This document shows positions 36,104 to 46,036 of a stretch of DNA of 64,000 bases, piece after piece. A model generated the notes under the pieces. The model worked only from the letters and a program-made list of their open reading frames with translations, made no database searches and had not been told where the DNA came from. Origin of the DNA: Catonella morbi ATCC 51271 (lineage in GTDB: Bacteria; Bacillota; Clostridia; Lachnospirales; Lachnospiraceae). The stretch covers positions 211,571 through 275,570 of the forward strand of contig NZ_KI535366.1 of the NCBI RefSeq assembly GCF_000160035.2, read 5' to 3'. The translations under genes were made by a program, and so were the position numbers. Each line of letters begins with the position of its first letter. Within the stretch, counting starts at the first letter, position 1.

Positions 36104-39100
36104 CTATTCACTCTCCTGCAATAACTCAAGTTTAAATGACTTCAATATCAAAAGGTTTCCGATAATACCGCCTGCTACATTTCCTGCAAAATAAAGTCCT
36201 GTCGCCAAGAAAACGTTTAATGCCATATTTTTATAAACCAAAAACATAATAGCAACACCTATCGGTATTCCCAAAACACATAATAGCAAGTGCCCTGTAA
36301 ACATAATCTGCCAAACCTCTTTCTTACCGCTTCCAAGCAGCCTCATAAGTGTCGCTTCCTTTTTACGCCGCATAAGCATAAGGATTTGAAATCCCATACC
36401 TATAACGACCACTATAAGTATAATGAAAGGGTATAAAACCTCAAATAAAGATACTACTCTTTCCATCGGCTCTACCACTTCGCTAAGCTCCTTATCCCAT
36501 ATAATAAGGCGTAAGTACGAGTCCGCTCCGTTTTCGCTCACAAGGTTCGTAAGTTTGCTTTTATCTTTAATAAGCTCTCTATTTTTCTCTGTTTTAAATT
36601 TAAACCGAGCTGTTAAAAAACGGTAATCCTGCTTAGCCAGGTCTTTTAATGTCTGACTTTGGATTATAACGGAATTTCCTATATTTTTTGCTCGTTCTCC
36701 TCCCTGAACCGCTTTGTAAGAGCCTACAATAGTACAAGTAAAGCCATACGTGCGCTTATTGGAGTACTCATGAAGAAGATAAACAAAGTCACCGGATATT
36801 AAACCGTTAAGTTTCATATATTCTTCAGGAACTATAATTTCACGTCCACTTACATCTCCCTCTTCCCTATCTCTTGTGAAGTATTCGCCTGTATAGCCTC
36901 CGGTAAATTTCACGGAAATTCCCGAACCGGTTTCCGTAATAAATTTCTCCCAGTCATTTACTCCGATGGCAATAGTATTCCTGCTGATTGGCGGTACATT
37001 TTCATCGACAAATCCGTACTCTGTGGAGTGTAATTCATTTATTAAAGTCGTTTCCTCAGTATATACCTTCGACACATAATCCGTCTTTTCCAAATCCGAC
37101 ACCAACTTAGGCGGAATAACACCTTCTGCCGGATTTCCTGTAAAAGTTATGTTAGCGTCCGTTTTTATCAGTTCTCCTTCAATTACCGTAGCTTTATAAA
37201 AACTTTCAATATCCGCCTTATATTTATGAAGCGTGCCGTTCAGCCAGCCGAAAAACAGCACCGCTCCTGCGGACATGGCTATAAAAAATACCGTCTTTGT
37301 CTTTGTCCTTACAATATGCTTAAAAATATATCCGTACTTCCACCTGCCGCTATTACCGCTTACGTTGTAAATAATCTTCTGCCCTTTACTATCCGGACTG
37401 CTTAAAACGGTGTTTTCAGTTAAGTTCCTTTTCGCACCGGATGCACTACTCTTCACGGAAGTGCCTGCTTTATAAACAGTATTCTTTTTCCTGTTTCCGT
37501 GTAACAGTGAAAATAGCGGAATTTTTCCTAAAACCATATTGCAGATGATTAAAGCAAGAATAATAAACGCCAATATGCAAAGCATGGTTAAAACAAGCCA
37601 TACTGTCTGAGGTGCGGATAACTTAACGCTCTTAGCATACTCCTCTAAAGGTTTTAGTAGTACCTCCGAGTCTTTTAACATCTTCCTCTGTCCGATTATG
37701 GAGCCTGCTATTATTCCCGGCACAGCTATAACGCAAAATGCCATATCCATGCAGAAAAAGCTGAATCCGGTTTTAGCTCCCAGTGCCTTTGCTACAGCGT
37801 ATTCCTTTTTTCTTTGATTTACATATATAATACAAACAGCTGAAAGTACCGTTATCATCAATAATCCCGATAAAATGGCTCCCGTTACTGCCGATTCTTT
37901 TATCTTATTTGAAACTCCTAAGAACATTTCGGCACTGTTATCCACCCACATAATAGTATAGCCGAGGTTGCCAAGTTTCTTCTCATTCTCTTTTATAAAA
38001 CTCTCTATATCCTCAGGGTTTTTTAGGACAAAACTGTAATTATTTTCACCACTTTCTTTCAAATAATTTCTACTGTACCCTTCAGGAATGCATGAAGCAG
38101 GAACAAAAATCCCCTGTCCATAAGGTGAAATATAATAAAATCCCATATCATTAAATAAGCCCACTATTTCAAATTCCGCTTCTTCTCCCGGGCTATCCTT
38201 CCATATATCCCAATCCCCCCACATCGCATAGCCATCTACATCTTCTGCTCTTGTATTTTTCTTTACTTCCATTTTTATAGTGTCGCCTACGCCGAGTCCT
38301 CTTAACTTCGCAAAGTTCTCATGAATCAGACATACTTTGTTTTTAGTCCTATCATCTTCACTATTTAAAGCTCTTCCTTCCACGATATAATATCTCTTGG
38401 CTTTCTCCTGAAAAGTAGGAAAAAGAGAAACATCTTTCATACCTATTATAGAAAGCATTTTTCTGTTGTAATTCAGATATTCCACATAATCCTTTAATTT
38501 CTCAGGCATTTCCTCCTGATAATCACTATCGTTTTTTATCTCTTTAAAATATCCTGTATTTTCATCAGGAATTAACGGAAGTATAATAAAATTTGAACCT
38601 GCTCTACCTCTTTGTGCGACTCCTACTGAATTAATTTTGTTACTTTCATAATAATAAGCACGAACTATATAATTCTTTTCTTTAGAAAGAGTTTTATATT
38701 CTTTTACAAAATCTTCATCCTGCTCTGTTGGATAGTAAGGAACACTCGGATCAGGAAGTTCTTCTACTCCCGGCAGGCTGCGGATGTATATGCTTTCACC
38801 TACTGACATGTAATCTTTAAATGCGGCTTCTATACCGGTTACCTCAAATTCTATCTCATAATAATACCCTCTTCCTTTAGGATTATCAACCTTCCTTTTA
38901 TTTATTAAAGTTCCTGCAAAAACAACCTCATTGGTATGTTTATAATAAGCATTTTTCACTCCCACGCCATCTACATCAGGGTTCTCTATATCAATCAGTT
39001 TTCCTCTTGAGTTAAGCATGACATTTTCAATATCTAAATATGGACTTTTTGATATAATTTCTTTACCTGCCCTCACATCAGGGTTTCCCGAAAGATAGCC

Positions 39101-39268
39101 GATAGGACGATAATACTTCTTTATAGTATCTATTGATTTTACGGCAAACAAGGTTTCCAGAGCATTGGAAGTAAAAGCCATACTCGATACAGCTATTAAA
39201 AATACATAGATAATCACAAAAAGAGGTTTTCTTAATGTAGATTTTAAAAATAGTTTTATGTTATACAT
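36104..39268 (-). CDS. Large FtsX-like ABC permease
   Basis: A 1054-residue permease with two FtsX modules: an N-terminal helix, a long outside domain (about residues 40-465), three to four helices, an Arg/Ser-rich inner linker, another helix with a second outside domain (about residues 670-930), and three final helices. The ATG at 39268 was chosen because CAGGAGGATATAAT lies before it; the frame is open 14 codons further. Together with the ATPase it would export or release an unknown, probably lipid or peptide, cargo. Organisation resembles MacB-like permeases of Firmicutes. Confidence 0.88.
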   Translation of the reverse strand: MYNIKLFLKSTLRKPLFVIIYVFLIAVSSMAFTSNALETLFAVKSIDTIKKYYRPIGYLSGNPDVRAGKEIISKSPYLDIENVMLNSRGKLIDIENPDVDGVGVKNAYYKHTNEVVFAGTLINKRKVDNPKGRGYYYEIEFEVTGIEAAFKDYMSVGESIYIRSLPGVEELPDPSVPYYPTEQDEDFVKEYKTLSKEKNYIVRAYYYESNKINSVGVAQRGRAGSNFIILPLIPDENTGYFKEIKNDSDYQEEMPEKLKDYVEYLNYNRKMLSIIGMKDVSLFPTFQEKAKRYYIVEGRALNSEDDRTKNKVCLIHENFAKLRGLGVGDTIKMEVKKNTRAEDVDGYAMWGDWDIWKDSPGEEAEFEIVGLFNDMGFYYISPYGQGIFVPASCIPEGYSRNYLKESGENNYSFVLKNPEDIESFIKENEKKLGNLGYTIMWVDNSAEMFLGVSNKIKESAVTGAILSGLLMITVLSAVCIIYVNQRKKEYAVAKALGAKTGFSFFCMDMAFCVIAVPGIIAGSIIGQRKMLKDSEVLLKPLEEYAKSVKLSAPQTVWLVLTMLCILAFIILALIICNMVLGKIPLFSLLHGNRKKNTVYKAGTSVKSSASGAKRNLTENTVLSSPDSKGQKIIYNVSGNSGRWKYGYIFKHIVRTKTKTVFFIAMSAGAVLFFGWLNGTLHKYKADIESFYKATVIEGELIKTDANITFTGNPAEGVIPPKLVSDLEKTDYVSKVYTEETTLINELHSTEYGFVDENVPPISRNTIAIGVNDWEKFITETGSGISVKFTGGYTGEYFTRDREEGDVSGREIIVPEEYMKLNGLISGDFVYLLHEYSNKRTYGFTCTIVGSYKAVQGGERAKNIGNSVIIQSQTLKDLAKQDYRFLTARFKFKTEKNRELIKDKSKLTNLVSENGADSYLRLIIWDKELSEVVEPMERVVSLFEVLYPFIILIVVVIGMGFQILMLMRRKKEATLMRLLGSGKKEVWQIMFTGHLLLCVLGIPIGVAIMFLVYKNMALNVFLATGLYFAGNVAGGIIGNLLILKSFKLELLQESE

Positions 39269-39310
39269 ATTATATCCTCCTGTCACAATAATTAAACAGC
39301 AATATAACAA

Positions 39311-39571
39311 ATTAAAAACTATCCTATAAGTAAATTTGGTATATTAGTTGTTTTGCCTAAAAATGTAAGAATTTTAGTTTGAACTTAGGTTATGTTGATA
39401 TATATTATAAATAAATATATTATATAAATCAATTATTATTTATAAATTGACACACATTATATATATATATTAAAACAACTCAATAATTTTATATATTATC
39501 AGAATATTGCTGTATTTATTATGATGGAACATTAAATTACTTCAAATATAAAGAGATGAAAATTTTGACCC
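39311..39571. other. AT-rich gap upstream of the permease
   Basis: About 260 bases of very AT-rich sequence with TATATATA runs and no reading frame with a ribosome site. It must contain the promoter of the permease-ATPase operon, but no clear hexamer pair stands out. Confidence 0.4.
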
Positions 39572-39613
39572 AAAAAAGTTCTGTTACCAAAAAACTGATA
39601 ACAGAACTTTTTT
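39572..39613 (-). terminator. Terminator after the GHL10 gene
   Basis: AAAAAAGTTCTGTTA and TAACAGAACTTTTTT form a 15-bp perfect stem around a 12-nt loop, with T-runs on both strands. It lies just after the stop of the minus-strand GHL10 gene. Confidence 0.88.
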
Positions 39614-39618
39614 ATATT

Positions 39619-41271
39619 TTACTTAGATTTTACCACATTCACCAGATTGATGTACTCATCCATAGCGCCGTTTTTCTTCAAATAATCAGGTGTAATATAA
39701 TGATATCTGTAGATTGAGAAACCGCTAAGTGACTTGTTTCTAAGGCTTGTTACCATTCTTCCCAGGATATCATGGTTGTTTTTCCATTCAGAGGTTTCCT
39801 GAGCCTGTGCAAGGTGCATAGGTAAGGCAACATACAACTTTACGTTAGGATTGGTAACTACAGCCATCCATTTACTTACATTATCCTCAAACGGACAGAT
39901 ACTATGCTCAAAGCCCCAGTACTGCTGAGGTGCGATATAATCAACAAAACCTGTTTCTCTGCCCCATCTGTCTATATCCACATAGTACTTATCATTAGCT
40001 CTTAAATTAGTTAAATTACCTGCCGGGCTTATACCAAAGGTGCGGTTTTTGCCGGAGCTTTTAACTGTGGCATATACGGTTTTAACCATTTTATTGATAT
40101 TGTCCCTGCGCCAGTCAACTATAGACATTGGATTTGCAGTATTAAGTTTATAATCGGCATATTCTTCCGAGTCAAACTTTGATGAATAATTACTGCCTAA
40201 GGTCGGATAGAAATAATCATCAAATATTACTCCATCCACATCATAATTTTTAACTATCTCAGCAACTCCGTTATTTATAAGATTGATAACGTCATCTGAT
40301 GAAGGATTGTAATAATACATTTTCCCAAATTTAAGCACATTTCTGTCGTTTTCTTCATCATCATCATTCAGCCATTTGTATGCGGGGCTATTGACTGCCA
40401 GGCTGCCAAAATCTGCTTCCGCACACACTCTGTAAGGATTGATATAGGCATGCAGCTTTAAGTTTCTTGTGTGTGCGGCATTCACCATAATAGCAAGCGG
40501 ATCAAAGCCGGGATCTACACCTTGTTTTCCTGAGGCATATTTAGACCAAGGGAAGTAAACCGAACGATACATAGCATCACTGAACGGCCTTACATGAACA
40601 TAGATTTCATTCATTCCGCTTGCTGCTATTTTATCAAACATTTCTGTTATCTGGTTAGTAAAGCTGTTTACTGTATATCCTTTGCTGCTAAATTCCAAAA
40701 ATGTAATCCATACTGCTCTGACCTCATTTGTACCGGGCGCAGTATTATTTGCATTATTAGCATTGTTATTCTTATTGCTGTTATTAGCATTATTGTTTTT
40801 ATTATTGTTGTTGCTATTGTTATTTTCAGTTCCTGTGTTATTATTGTCGTTTTGCGAATCAGATGATTCATTATTAACTTTCATTTTAATCCTCACCTTT
40901 TTAATAGTGCTATTCCCGGTTTTATCAATAGCATATATCGTATACACAGTATTTTGTTTTACAGTCAATGTCGTACTTATATTCTTTGTTGATGTGACCG
41001 AAACATTTTTAATCTTTTTAGAGTAAAATGAATTCTTAAAAAATGTTATTCTGTGATTCCCTAAAGCATATTTAACTGATTTAATAGCCTTATTATCAGT
41101 CACATTCATCTTCAATTTGATTTTGCCGTTATTTACATCTTTATATACAGAGCACTTAATAATCGGCTCTGTATTGTCTTTTGCATATATATCATAGTTG
41201 TTAAATACACCTAAAAACAACTGAAATATAATGAACATTATAAAAAATCTTTTAAATATATTTTTATTCAA
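39619..41271 (-). CDS. GHL10 (DUF187) family extracellular glycosidase
   Basis: A secreted protein of 550 residues. The signal sequence (about residues 5-28, FKRFFIMFIIFQLFLGVFNN) is followed by a beta-sandwich-like region, a long Asn-rich linker (about residues 140-185) and a GHL10/DUF187 TIM barrel that begins at EVRAVWITFLEF and holds NEIYVHVRPFSDAMY, KLHAYINPYRV and GVIFDDYFYP. Family members cleave peptidoglycan or other glycans. TTG at 41271 is the likely start: TAGGAGAG lies 7 bases upstream and the preceding gene ends 11 bases away. It forms an operon with the amidase. Confidence 0.82.
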   Translation of the reverse strand: MNKNIFKRFFIMFIIFQLFLGVFNNYDIYAKDNTEPIIKCSVYKDVNNGKIKLKMNVTDNKAIKSVKYALGNHRITFFKNSFYSKKIKNVSVTSTKNISTTLTVKQNTVYTIYAIDKTGNSTIKKVRIKMKVNNESSDSQNDNNNTGTENNNSNNNNKNNNANNSNKNNNANNANNTAPGTNEVRAVWITFLEFSSKGYTVNSFTNQITEMFDKIAASGMNEIYVHVRPFSDAMYRSVYFPWSKYASGKQGVDPGFDPLAIMVNAAHTRNLKLHAYINPYRVCAEADFGSLAVNSPAYKWLNDDDEENDRNVLKFGKMYYYNPSSDDVINLINNGVAEIVKNYDVDGVIFDDYFYPTLGSNYSSKFDSEEYADYKLNTANPMSIVDWRRDNINKMVKTVYATVKSSGKNRTFGISPAGNLTNLRANDKYYVDIDRWGRETGFVDYIAPQQYWGFEHSICPFEDNVSKWMAVVTNPNVKLYVALPMHLAQAQETSEWKNNHDILGRMVTSLRNKSLSGFSIYRYHYITPDYLKKNGAMDEYINLVNVVKSK

Positions 41272-41281
41272 AACTGCTCTC

Positions 41282-43999
41282 CTATCTACCTGTTGGATAA
41301 TTATCAAATATCTCTTCTATGGTATTATATAATATCTCAGCAGATTTATCTTGTACTTCCAGCTTACTGAACTTTTCTAAGTCACTTGAATTACTTAAAA
41401 AACCATATTCAATAAGCACTGCAGGAACTGTATTCATGTTAGTTACCACAAAAACATTACTCTTCACTCCCCTATTTGCCATACTGAGGGTTGACGTAAT
41501 ATTTTTTAAAAACATGCTTGCCATAGTATAGCTTGAAAGTCCGTTAGGCTGTAAAATATTGTTTCTGGTAGAATAATACACTTCAGTTCCTTTTGGTTTA
41601 GTATTATTCCCTGCTGAATTCATATGTATACTTACAAATAGGTCAGCATCAACTTTTTTTGCAAATGCCGCTCTGTCATATAATGTCATAAATGTATCAT
41701 CTTTTCTTGTCCAATATACTTTTAAGTCTTCATCGTCAAGATAATTTCTAAAATATGTATAACCAATTGACAGAACTACATTTTTTTCTTTATATATTTT
41801 ATTCAGACTTTTAGTACCTGAATCATGACCACCATGACCGGGATCAATTACCACTACTTTAGAATATAGCTTTTTAGCCCTATCTATCGCAACTTTTATT
41901 TGTGACTTTGTAACTTTCAATTTGTAGGCATAAAGTGTGGTTGTATAAAAAGTAAGAACTGTATTTCCCTCATCATTTAAAGTAGCTGTTACATTTGTAA
42001 CCTTATTAGTATCATATTTAACAGGATTTGCGTTAAAATGATTCCTTAAATCCCCGGGCAAAGTTATTGTAAAATTATTGGAAAAGTAATTATCTTCATT
42101 TTCTATTTCAGTTTCATCTATTCCGCCCGGCAGAGATATTACAGCCCCATCAACATTTGAAGTAGCAGGAGCTTCCGAAAGTATAATACTGACAGAGTTA
42201 CCGTTCTGTCTGGTTAAGTATGTGAGTTTAGAAGACTTATTAATTGATATATTTGCTCCGGTTGTACCATTGTTAGCATAATTGAATAAGGTTAATTTAT
42301 TTCCGCTATTATCAACATAAGAACCTGAACCTAAAGTATCAATTATATTTTGTACAGTAAAGTTTATATTGCTTCCGGTGCTTCCGCTTTCCTGAATGGT
42401 TAAAGGAGCAAGTCCTGTAAGTGTAAATGTATAAGTCCCGTTGTTATAGCTTCCGTTAATCTCGGTAACAGTATTTTTATATATCCTTACCGTAAGTGAT
42501 TTATTGTCATTTGATAATGACATATCATAGCCAATTACTCCCTCAGCAAGTCCAAAATTAAGATCGGACGAATTAGAGGCAGCATTATATGAAGCATTTA
42601 TATAATTTACTGTACGTACATTGGCAGTATATGCCTGACCATTGTTTGAACTCATATTATCAAGGCTGATGGTTAATTGATTATTAACAAGATTTCCTCT
42701 TATCCCATTAAACCCATTAGTGGAAGTAATCACATAACTGTCAAAAGGCTCTGATAAATCTGAGTTGGCACCTGTTATGTCTACAATAGATGAGGTGCCT
42801 GCCTGATTATTACCTGTTAAATTCTGAGCAGCCGCCAGGGTATTTACATTGTTTGTTACTTTCCAATTAAAAGGAAGGCTGTTAGCCACAAAAGGTTCAG
42901 TAGGCTTGGTAACAGCAGGTTTATCCTTACCTGTATCAGGCTTTGTCTCCGGCTTTGTTGTGCTATCATCTTCTTCGTCAACTACATCTTCTATATTATT
43001 ATCTTCTGGCAGACTTAAGGTGCTGACTGAGCCACTTGTTTCTATATTTATATCAAATAACTCACAAATATCTTCTATTGGGGCATAGACTTCACTTTTA
43101 CCTGAAAAATTCAGTTTAATAATATTAGGAGCTTTACTGAGCTTTTCCTGAGTTCCGTCATACTCAACATTTTTACTTCCTAATTTCATTGTTAAATAAT
43201 AATCATCAAAGCCTATTTTTACGGTTTTATTAGACTTATTGAAAGAATAGCTTCCTTCCACACCATATGACAAGAAAATATTTTTAATAGGTGCCATTAA
43301 TGTTTTTCCGACATAAACCCCCGGAATCTTAGAGTTATTAAGTTTTATATCATCTATACTGAATATAACCTTTTTGCCATTAGTTTTGTAAATTTTACCG
43401 TTATAGCTGAAGTTCTCATTTTTAGCAGTTTTTCTGTTTTTAGCTTTTTTACTCTTGGAAGATTTATTGTCAGCAGTCTTTTTAGTTTTCTTTTTATTTA
43501 TGGTTTTACCTGTCATATCCGCAATACCGGAATCCGCATCCCAGTTATAAGTAAGCCCAAATGTATTGGCTACATATCTTGCGGGTACATATACTTTAGA
43601 AGCTTTATCGGAAAACTGCACAAGTCTTGGCTTTATAGGAACAGTTTCATCGGATCCGTTTACTTTGGCTTTATATGAATTAAGTGTAAGTACCAGAGTT
43701 TTTCCATCCCTCTTTAATTCTAATGTATTCTTCTTTTTATTGAATTTGTACGATAAACCAATCTTAGAATCAGAAAATACTTCTTTTGCACTGGCTAAAG
43801 AAATACCATCTATTATAATTCCCGGATATTTGGATTTAATTTTACTTCCGTTTATTTTATACTGAACCTGGGTATCAGAATAACTAATATTCTTATTATC
43901 ATATTTTATATTAATATTAGCTGCATAAGAAACTCCAGGAAAATTACAGCTTAATATTCCAAGTATAGATACAAATGTTACAATTTTTCTTAATTTCAT
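41282..43999 (-). CDS. Secreted N-acetylmuramoyl-L-alanine amidase with stalk and AMIN domains
   Basis: A 905-residue secreted wall hydrolase that cuts the amide bond between muramic acid and the stem peptide. A signal peptide (about residues 1-28) is followed by two copper-amine-oxidase-N-type stalk repeats (about 40-150 and 200-330), a Thr/Pro/Lys linker (about 340-370), AMIN-like regions (about 380-680) and a C-terminal Amidase_3 domain with zinc ligands in VVIDPGHGGHDSG, E (YKEKNVVL), H in FVSIHMNSA and catalytic Glu in LIEYGFLSN. The ATG at 43999 has GGAG upstream. It leads the GHL10 gene. Confidence 0.9.
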   Translation of the reverse strand: MKLRKIVTFVSILGILSCNFPGVSYAANINIKYDNKNISYSDTQVQYKINGSKIKSKYPGIIIDGISLASAKEVFSDSKIGLSYKFNKKKNTLELKRDGKTLVLTLNSYKAKVNGSDETVPIKPRLVQFSDKASKVYVPARYVANTFGLTYNWDADSGIADMTGKTINKKKTKKTADNKSSKSKKAKNRKTAKNENFSYNGKIYKTNGKKVIFSIDDIKLNNSKIPGVYVGKTLMAPIKNIFLSYGVEGSYSFNKSNKTVKIGFDDYYLTMKLGSKNVEYDGTQEKLSKAPNIIKLNFSGKSEVYAPIEDICELFDINIETSGSVSTLSLPEDNNIEDVVDEEDDSTTKPETKPDTGKDKPAVTKPTEPFVANSLPFNWKVTNNVNTLAAAQNLTGNNQAGTSSIVDITGANSDLSEPFDSYVITSTNGFNGIRGNLVNNQLTISLDNMSSNNGQAYTANVRTVNYINASYNAASNSSDLNFGLAEGVIGYDMSLSNDNKSLTVRIYKNTVTEINGSYNNGTYTFTLTGLAPLTIQESGSTGSNINFTVQNIIDTLGSGSYVDNSGNKLTLFNYANNGTTGANISINKSSKLTYLTRQNGNSVSIILSEAPATSNVDGAVISLPGGIDETEIENEDNYFSNNFTITLPGDLRNHFNANPVKYDTNKVTNVTATLNDEGNTVLTFYTTTLYAYKLKVTKSQIKVAIDRAKKLYSKVVVIDPGHGGHDSGTKSLNKIYKEKNVVLSIGYTYFRNYLDDEDLKVYWTRKDDTFMTLYDRAAFAKKVDADLFVSIHMNSAGNNTKPKGTEVYYSTRNNILQPNGLSSYTMASMFLKNITSTLSMANRGVKSNVFVVTNMNTVPAVLIEYGFLSNSSDLEKFSKLEVQDKSAEILYNTIEEIFDNYPTGR

Positions 44000-44311
44000 C
44001 AAAATCACTCCAATCAATTTACTCTTTAACAACATCACCAAATAAGTTTACTGTTAAATAGTAAGTTTATCAAGTGGTAAAAGTATGTCATTTAACTTAA
44101 ATTTATGTTAAATATTAGTCATTTTATATAAATTCAACTTCTGCCACAACATATATTGAGCTGAACTTAGTTATAACTATATGTTTCATACTATAAGCTG
44201 TTTTGACTATCCATTTCTTATATGCTATACTTCACATACAAACTTATGTACTGCATAGTTTGTTTAGTATTTAAAACTGATATTATAATATTTTCCATAT
44301 AAGGAGTTAAA
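44000..44311. other. Divergent promoter region, amidase / recombinase
   Basis: A 312-base AT-rich gap that drives the amidase to the left and the recombinase to the right. A TATAAT at 44284-44289 could be the recombinase -10 box with a weak -35 near 44260. No gene, repeat or RNA signature was recognised in it. Confidence 0.4.
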
Positions 44312-45361
44312 ATGGCAGAGCATACTTACAGTCAAAAAATTGACATTGACAATGAATTAAAACTAAGAAATTTGCTGCTTAGACTTCCGAGATTTGCATC
44401 CGAATTTTTTAGAGGCATAGAATCAACAACATCTTCCAGAACCAGAATTGCCTATGCCTATGATCTTATAGTTTTTTTTAATTGGCTTAAAGAAGCTAAC
44501 CCGTCTCTTTCCGGTACTGATATACAAAATATTGATATCAGTATTTTGGATAATCTGAAAGCTGTAGATATAGAGGAATACATTTCTTACATAAGGTATT
44601 ATATAAAAGATGGAGAGGGGCATGGTAACAAGGAAAAAGGAATTAAACGTAAACTTGTAGCTCTCAGAACTTTTTACAAGTATTATTATAAAAAAGAACG
44701 AATTAAAAGTAATCCAAGTGTCCTTGTAGACACTCCCAAACTGCATGACAAAGCTATAGTTCGTTTAGAGCCGGAAGAAGTAGCAAATCTTTTGGATAAT
44801 ATCGAATCGGGGGATGGGCTTTCCTCATCACAGGCAAAATACCATGAAAAAACTTCTGTCAGAGATTTGGCTATAGTTACTCTCCTGCTTTCTACGGGTA
44901 TACGAGTGTCTGAATGTGTAGGTATTGACCTTAATGACATAGATTTTAAAACTAACGGTATCAAAGTCCATAGAAAAGGTGGCTATGAAACTGTAGTGTA
45001 TTTTGGTGATGAAGCTGAAACAGCACTTAAAAATTATCTTAAGGAAAGACAAACTATAGAGGCTGCTGACGGTCACAAAAATGCTTTTTTCCTTTCTATA
45101 CAAAAAAAGCGTATAAGTGTAAGAGCTGTTGAAATTCTTGTAAAAAAATACTCAAGTCTCGTTACTACAATAAAAAAGATAACCCCGCATAAGCTAAGAA
45201 GTACCTATGGAACCAGTCTTTACAGAGAAACCGGGGATATTTACCTGGTTGCTGATGTGTTGGGGCATAAAGATGTAAATACCACCAAAAAACATTATGC
45301 TGCCATTGAGGAAGACAGGCGAAGAAAGGCTGCAAATATAGTAAAACTCAGAAATGAATAA
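44312..45361 (+). CDS. Tyrosine recombinase (XerC/D-like)
   Basis: A 349-residue site-specific recombinase with an N-terminal SAM-like core-binding domain (about residues 10-130) and a C-terminal catalytic domain. All active-site residues are seen: Arg198 (STGIRVSE), Lys222, His293 and Arg296 (TPHKLRSTYG), His319 (LGHKDV) and Tyr329 (KKHYA). AAGGAG precedes the ATG. It could be the housekeeping chromosome-dimer resolvase or a mobile-element integrase; its length is above the 295-310 of XerC/XerD. A family B repeat begins 9 bases after its stop. Confidence 0.9.
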   Translation: MAEHTYSQKIDIDNELKLRNLLLRLPRFASEFFRGIESTTSSRTRIAYAYDLIVFFNWLKEANPSLSGTDIQNIDISILDNLKAVDIEEYISYIRYYIKDGEGHGNKEKGIKRKLVALRTFYKYYYKKERIKSNPSVLVDTPKLHDKAIVRLEPEEVANLLDNIESGDGLSSSQAKYHEKTSVRDLAIVTLLLSTGIRVSECVGIDLNDIDFKTNGIKVHRKGGYETVVYFGDEAETALKNYLKERQTIEAADGHKNAFFLSIQKKRISVRAVEILVKKYSSLVTTIKKITPHKLRSTYGTSLYRETGDIYLVADVLGHKDVNTTKKHYAAIEEDRRRKAANIVKLRNE

Positions 45362-45369
45362 ATATCTTA

Positions 45370-45558
45370 TAATTATACCCAAATTATTCACACCATAGGC
45401 ACAGATCTTTTATTAAACATAGTACAGTAGGATAATCTGTTTTCGGACTGTTACTATGGGGTAAAATTACCAAATATCTGTAAAATATGCTAATTGGGAG
45501 CCGGAGGCTTGATTACGATATTTTACAAGATGTTTTGTGAATGATTTGGGTTAAATTA
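45370..45558 (+). mobile_element. Full-length family B element B7 (MITE-like)
   Basis: A 189-bp element with imperfect inverted ends: TAATTATACCCAAATTATTC at the left and GAATGATTTGGGTTAAATTA at the right. Inside are two hairpins: CCATAGGCACAG with CTGTTACTATGG, and GTAAAATAT...ATATTTTAC. It has no gene. The left half is a reverse copy of 35332-35431 (about 75% alike by eye). The right end provides the stop codon of yneA. Confidence 0.8.
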
Positions 45559-45909
45559 TTTTGTATAAGGAATAATCAAACTTGTTCCTGCATATATTTC
45601 ATCATTGTATAAGTTGTTACACTCCTTGATAGCTTCAACATATTCTTTGGTATTTCTATAGTATACGGAGTTATAACTTTTAGCAATGCTCCACAAAGTT
45701 TCACCCTGTTTCACTACCCTGCTGTCTACATAAACAGTTTTTATCTCTGAATCTGCTTTAACAAAGTTATCAGATGAACTTAAAATATAAGTAAACAGCA
45801 TAGTCACCAGATAAAAACTAAAAATAAAGCCGGTACGTAACCTTTTAGTTCTTTTTTTAGTTGTATTTTTTCTTACATTTGATGATTTTTGATAATCTCT
45901 TCTTCTCAT
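45556..45909 (-). CDS. yneA: YneA-like LysM cell-division inhibitor
   Basis: A 117-residue protein with a basic N-terminus, one membrane helix (about residues 29-46) and a C-terminal LysM domain (VVKQGETLWSIAKSYN...YAGTSLIIPYTK). It reads away from lexA with SOS boxes in its promoter, the arrangement of yneA of Bacillus, whose product delays septation after DNA damage. GGGGG precedes the ATG. Its stop codon is supplied by the end of the family B element. Confidence 0.85.
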   Translation of the reverse strand: MRRRDYQKSSNVRKNTTKKRTKRLRTGFIFSFYLVTMLFTYILSSSDNFVKADSEIKTVYVDSRVVKQGETLWSIAKSYNSVYYRNTKEYVEAIKECNNLYNDEIYAGTSLIIPYTK

Positions 45910-45934
45910 TTTATACCCCCATATCCGGAATACT

Positions 45935-46036
45935 TAAACAAATGTTTGCGAACAACCGTTCTTATGTTTCTCATTATATCGAACAGATATTCTTTTGTCA
46001 ATAGAAAATCGAACAAATTTTTGGAACATTCGTTTG
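45935..46036. promoter_or_regulatory. LexA operator cluster (SOS boxes)
   Basis: Five sites resembling CGAAC-N4-GTTYG: TAAACAAATGTTTG (45935), CGAACAACCGTTCT (45949), CGAACAGATATTCT (45980), CGAACAAATTTTTG (46010) and GGAACATTCGTTTG (46023). The third lies within the yneA promoter and the last overlaps the lexA -35 box, so LexA should repress both genes. Confidence 0.82.
45973..46001 (-). promoter_or_regulatory. yneA promoter
   Basis: On the minus strand TTGACA (46001-45996) and TATAAT (45978-45973) with a 17-base spacer. The hexamers are perfect, and an SOS box lies in the spacer. Confidence 0.85.

Noticed and set aside
39311-39571. AT-rich TATATA stretch as a replication origin or centromere-like site
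   Set aside because: No DnaA boxes, no iterons and no replication genes nearby.
40668-40871. Overlapping frames rich in Ile/Leu/Val opposite the Asn-rich linker of the GHL10 gene
   Set aside because: They are antisense readings of AAT repeats and have no start signals.
44312-45361. The tyrosine recombinase as integrase of an integron or prophage
   Set aside because: There are no phage genes, no att-like duplications and no attC array; repeat B7 lacks attC features.
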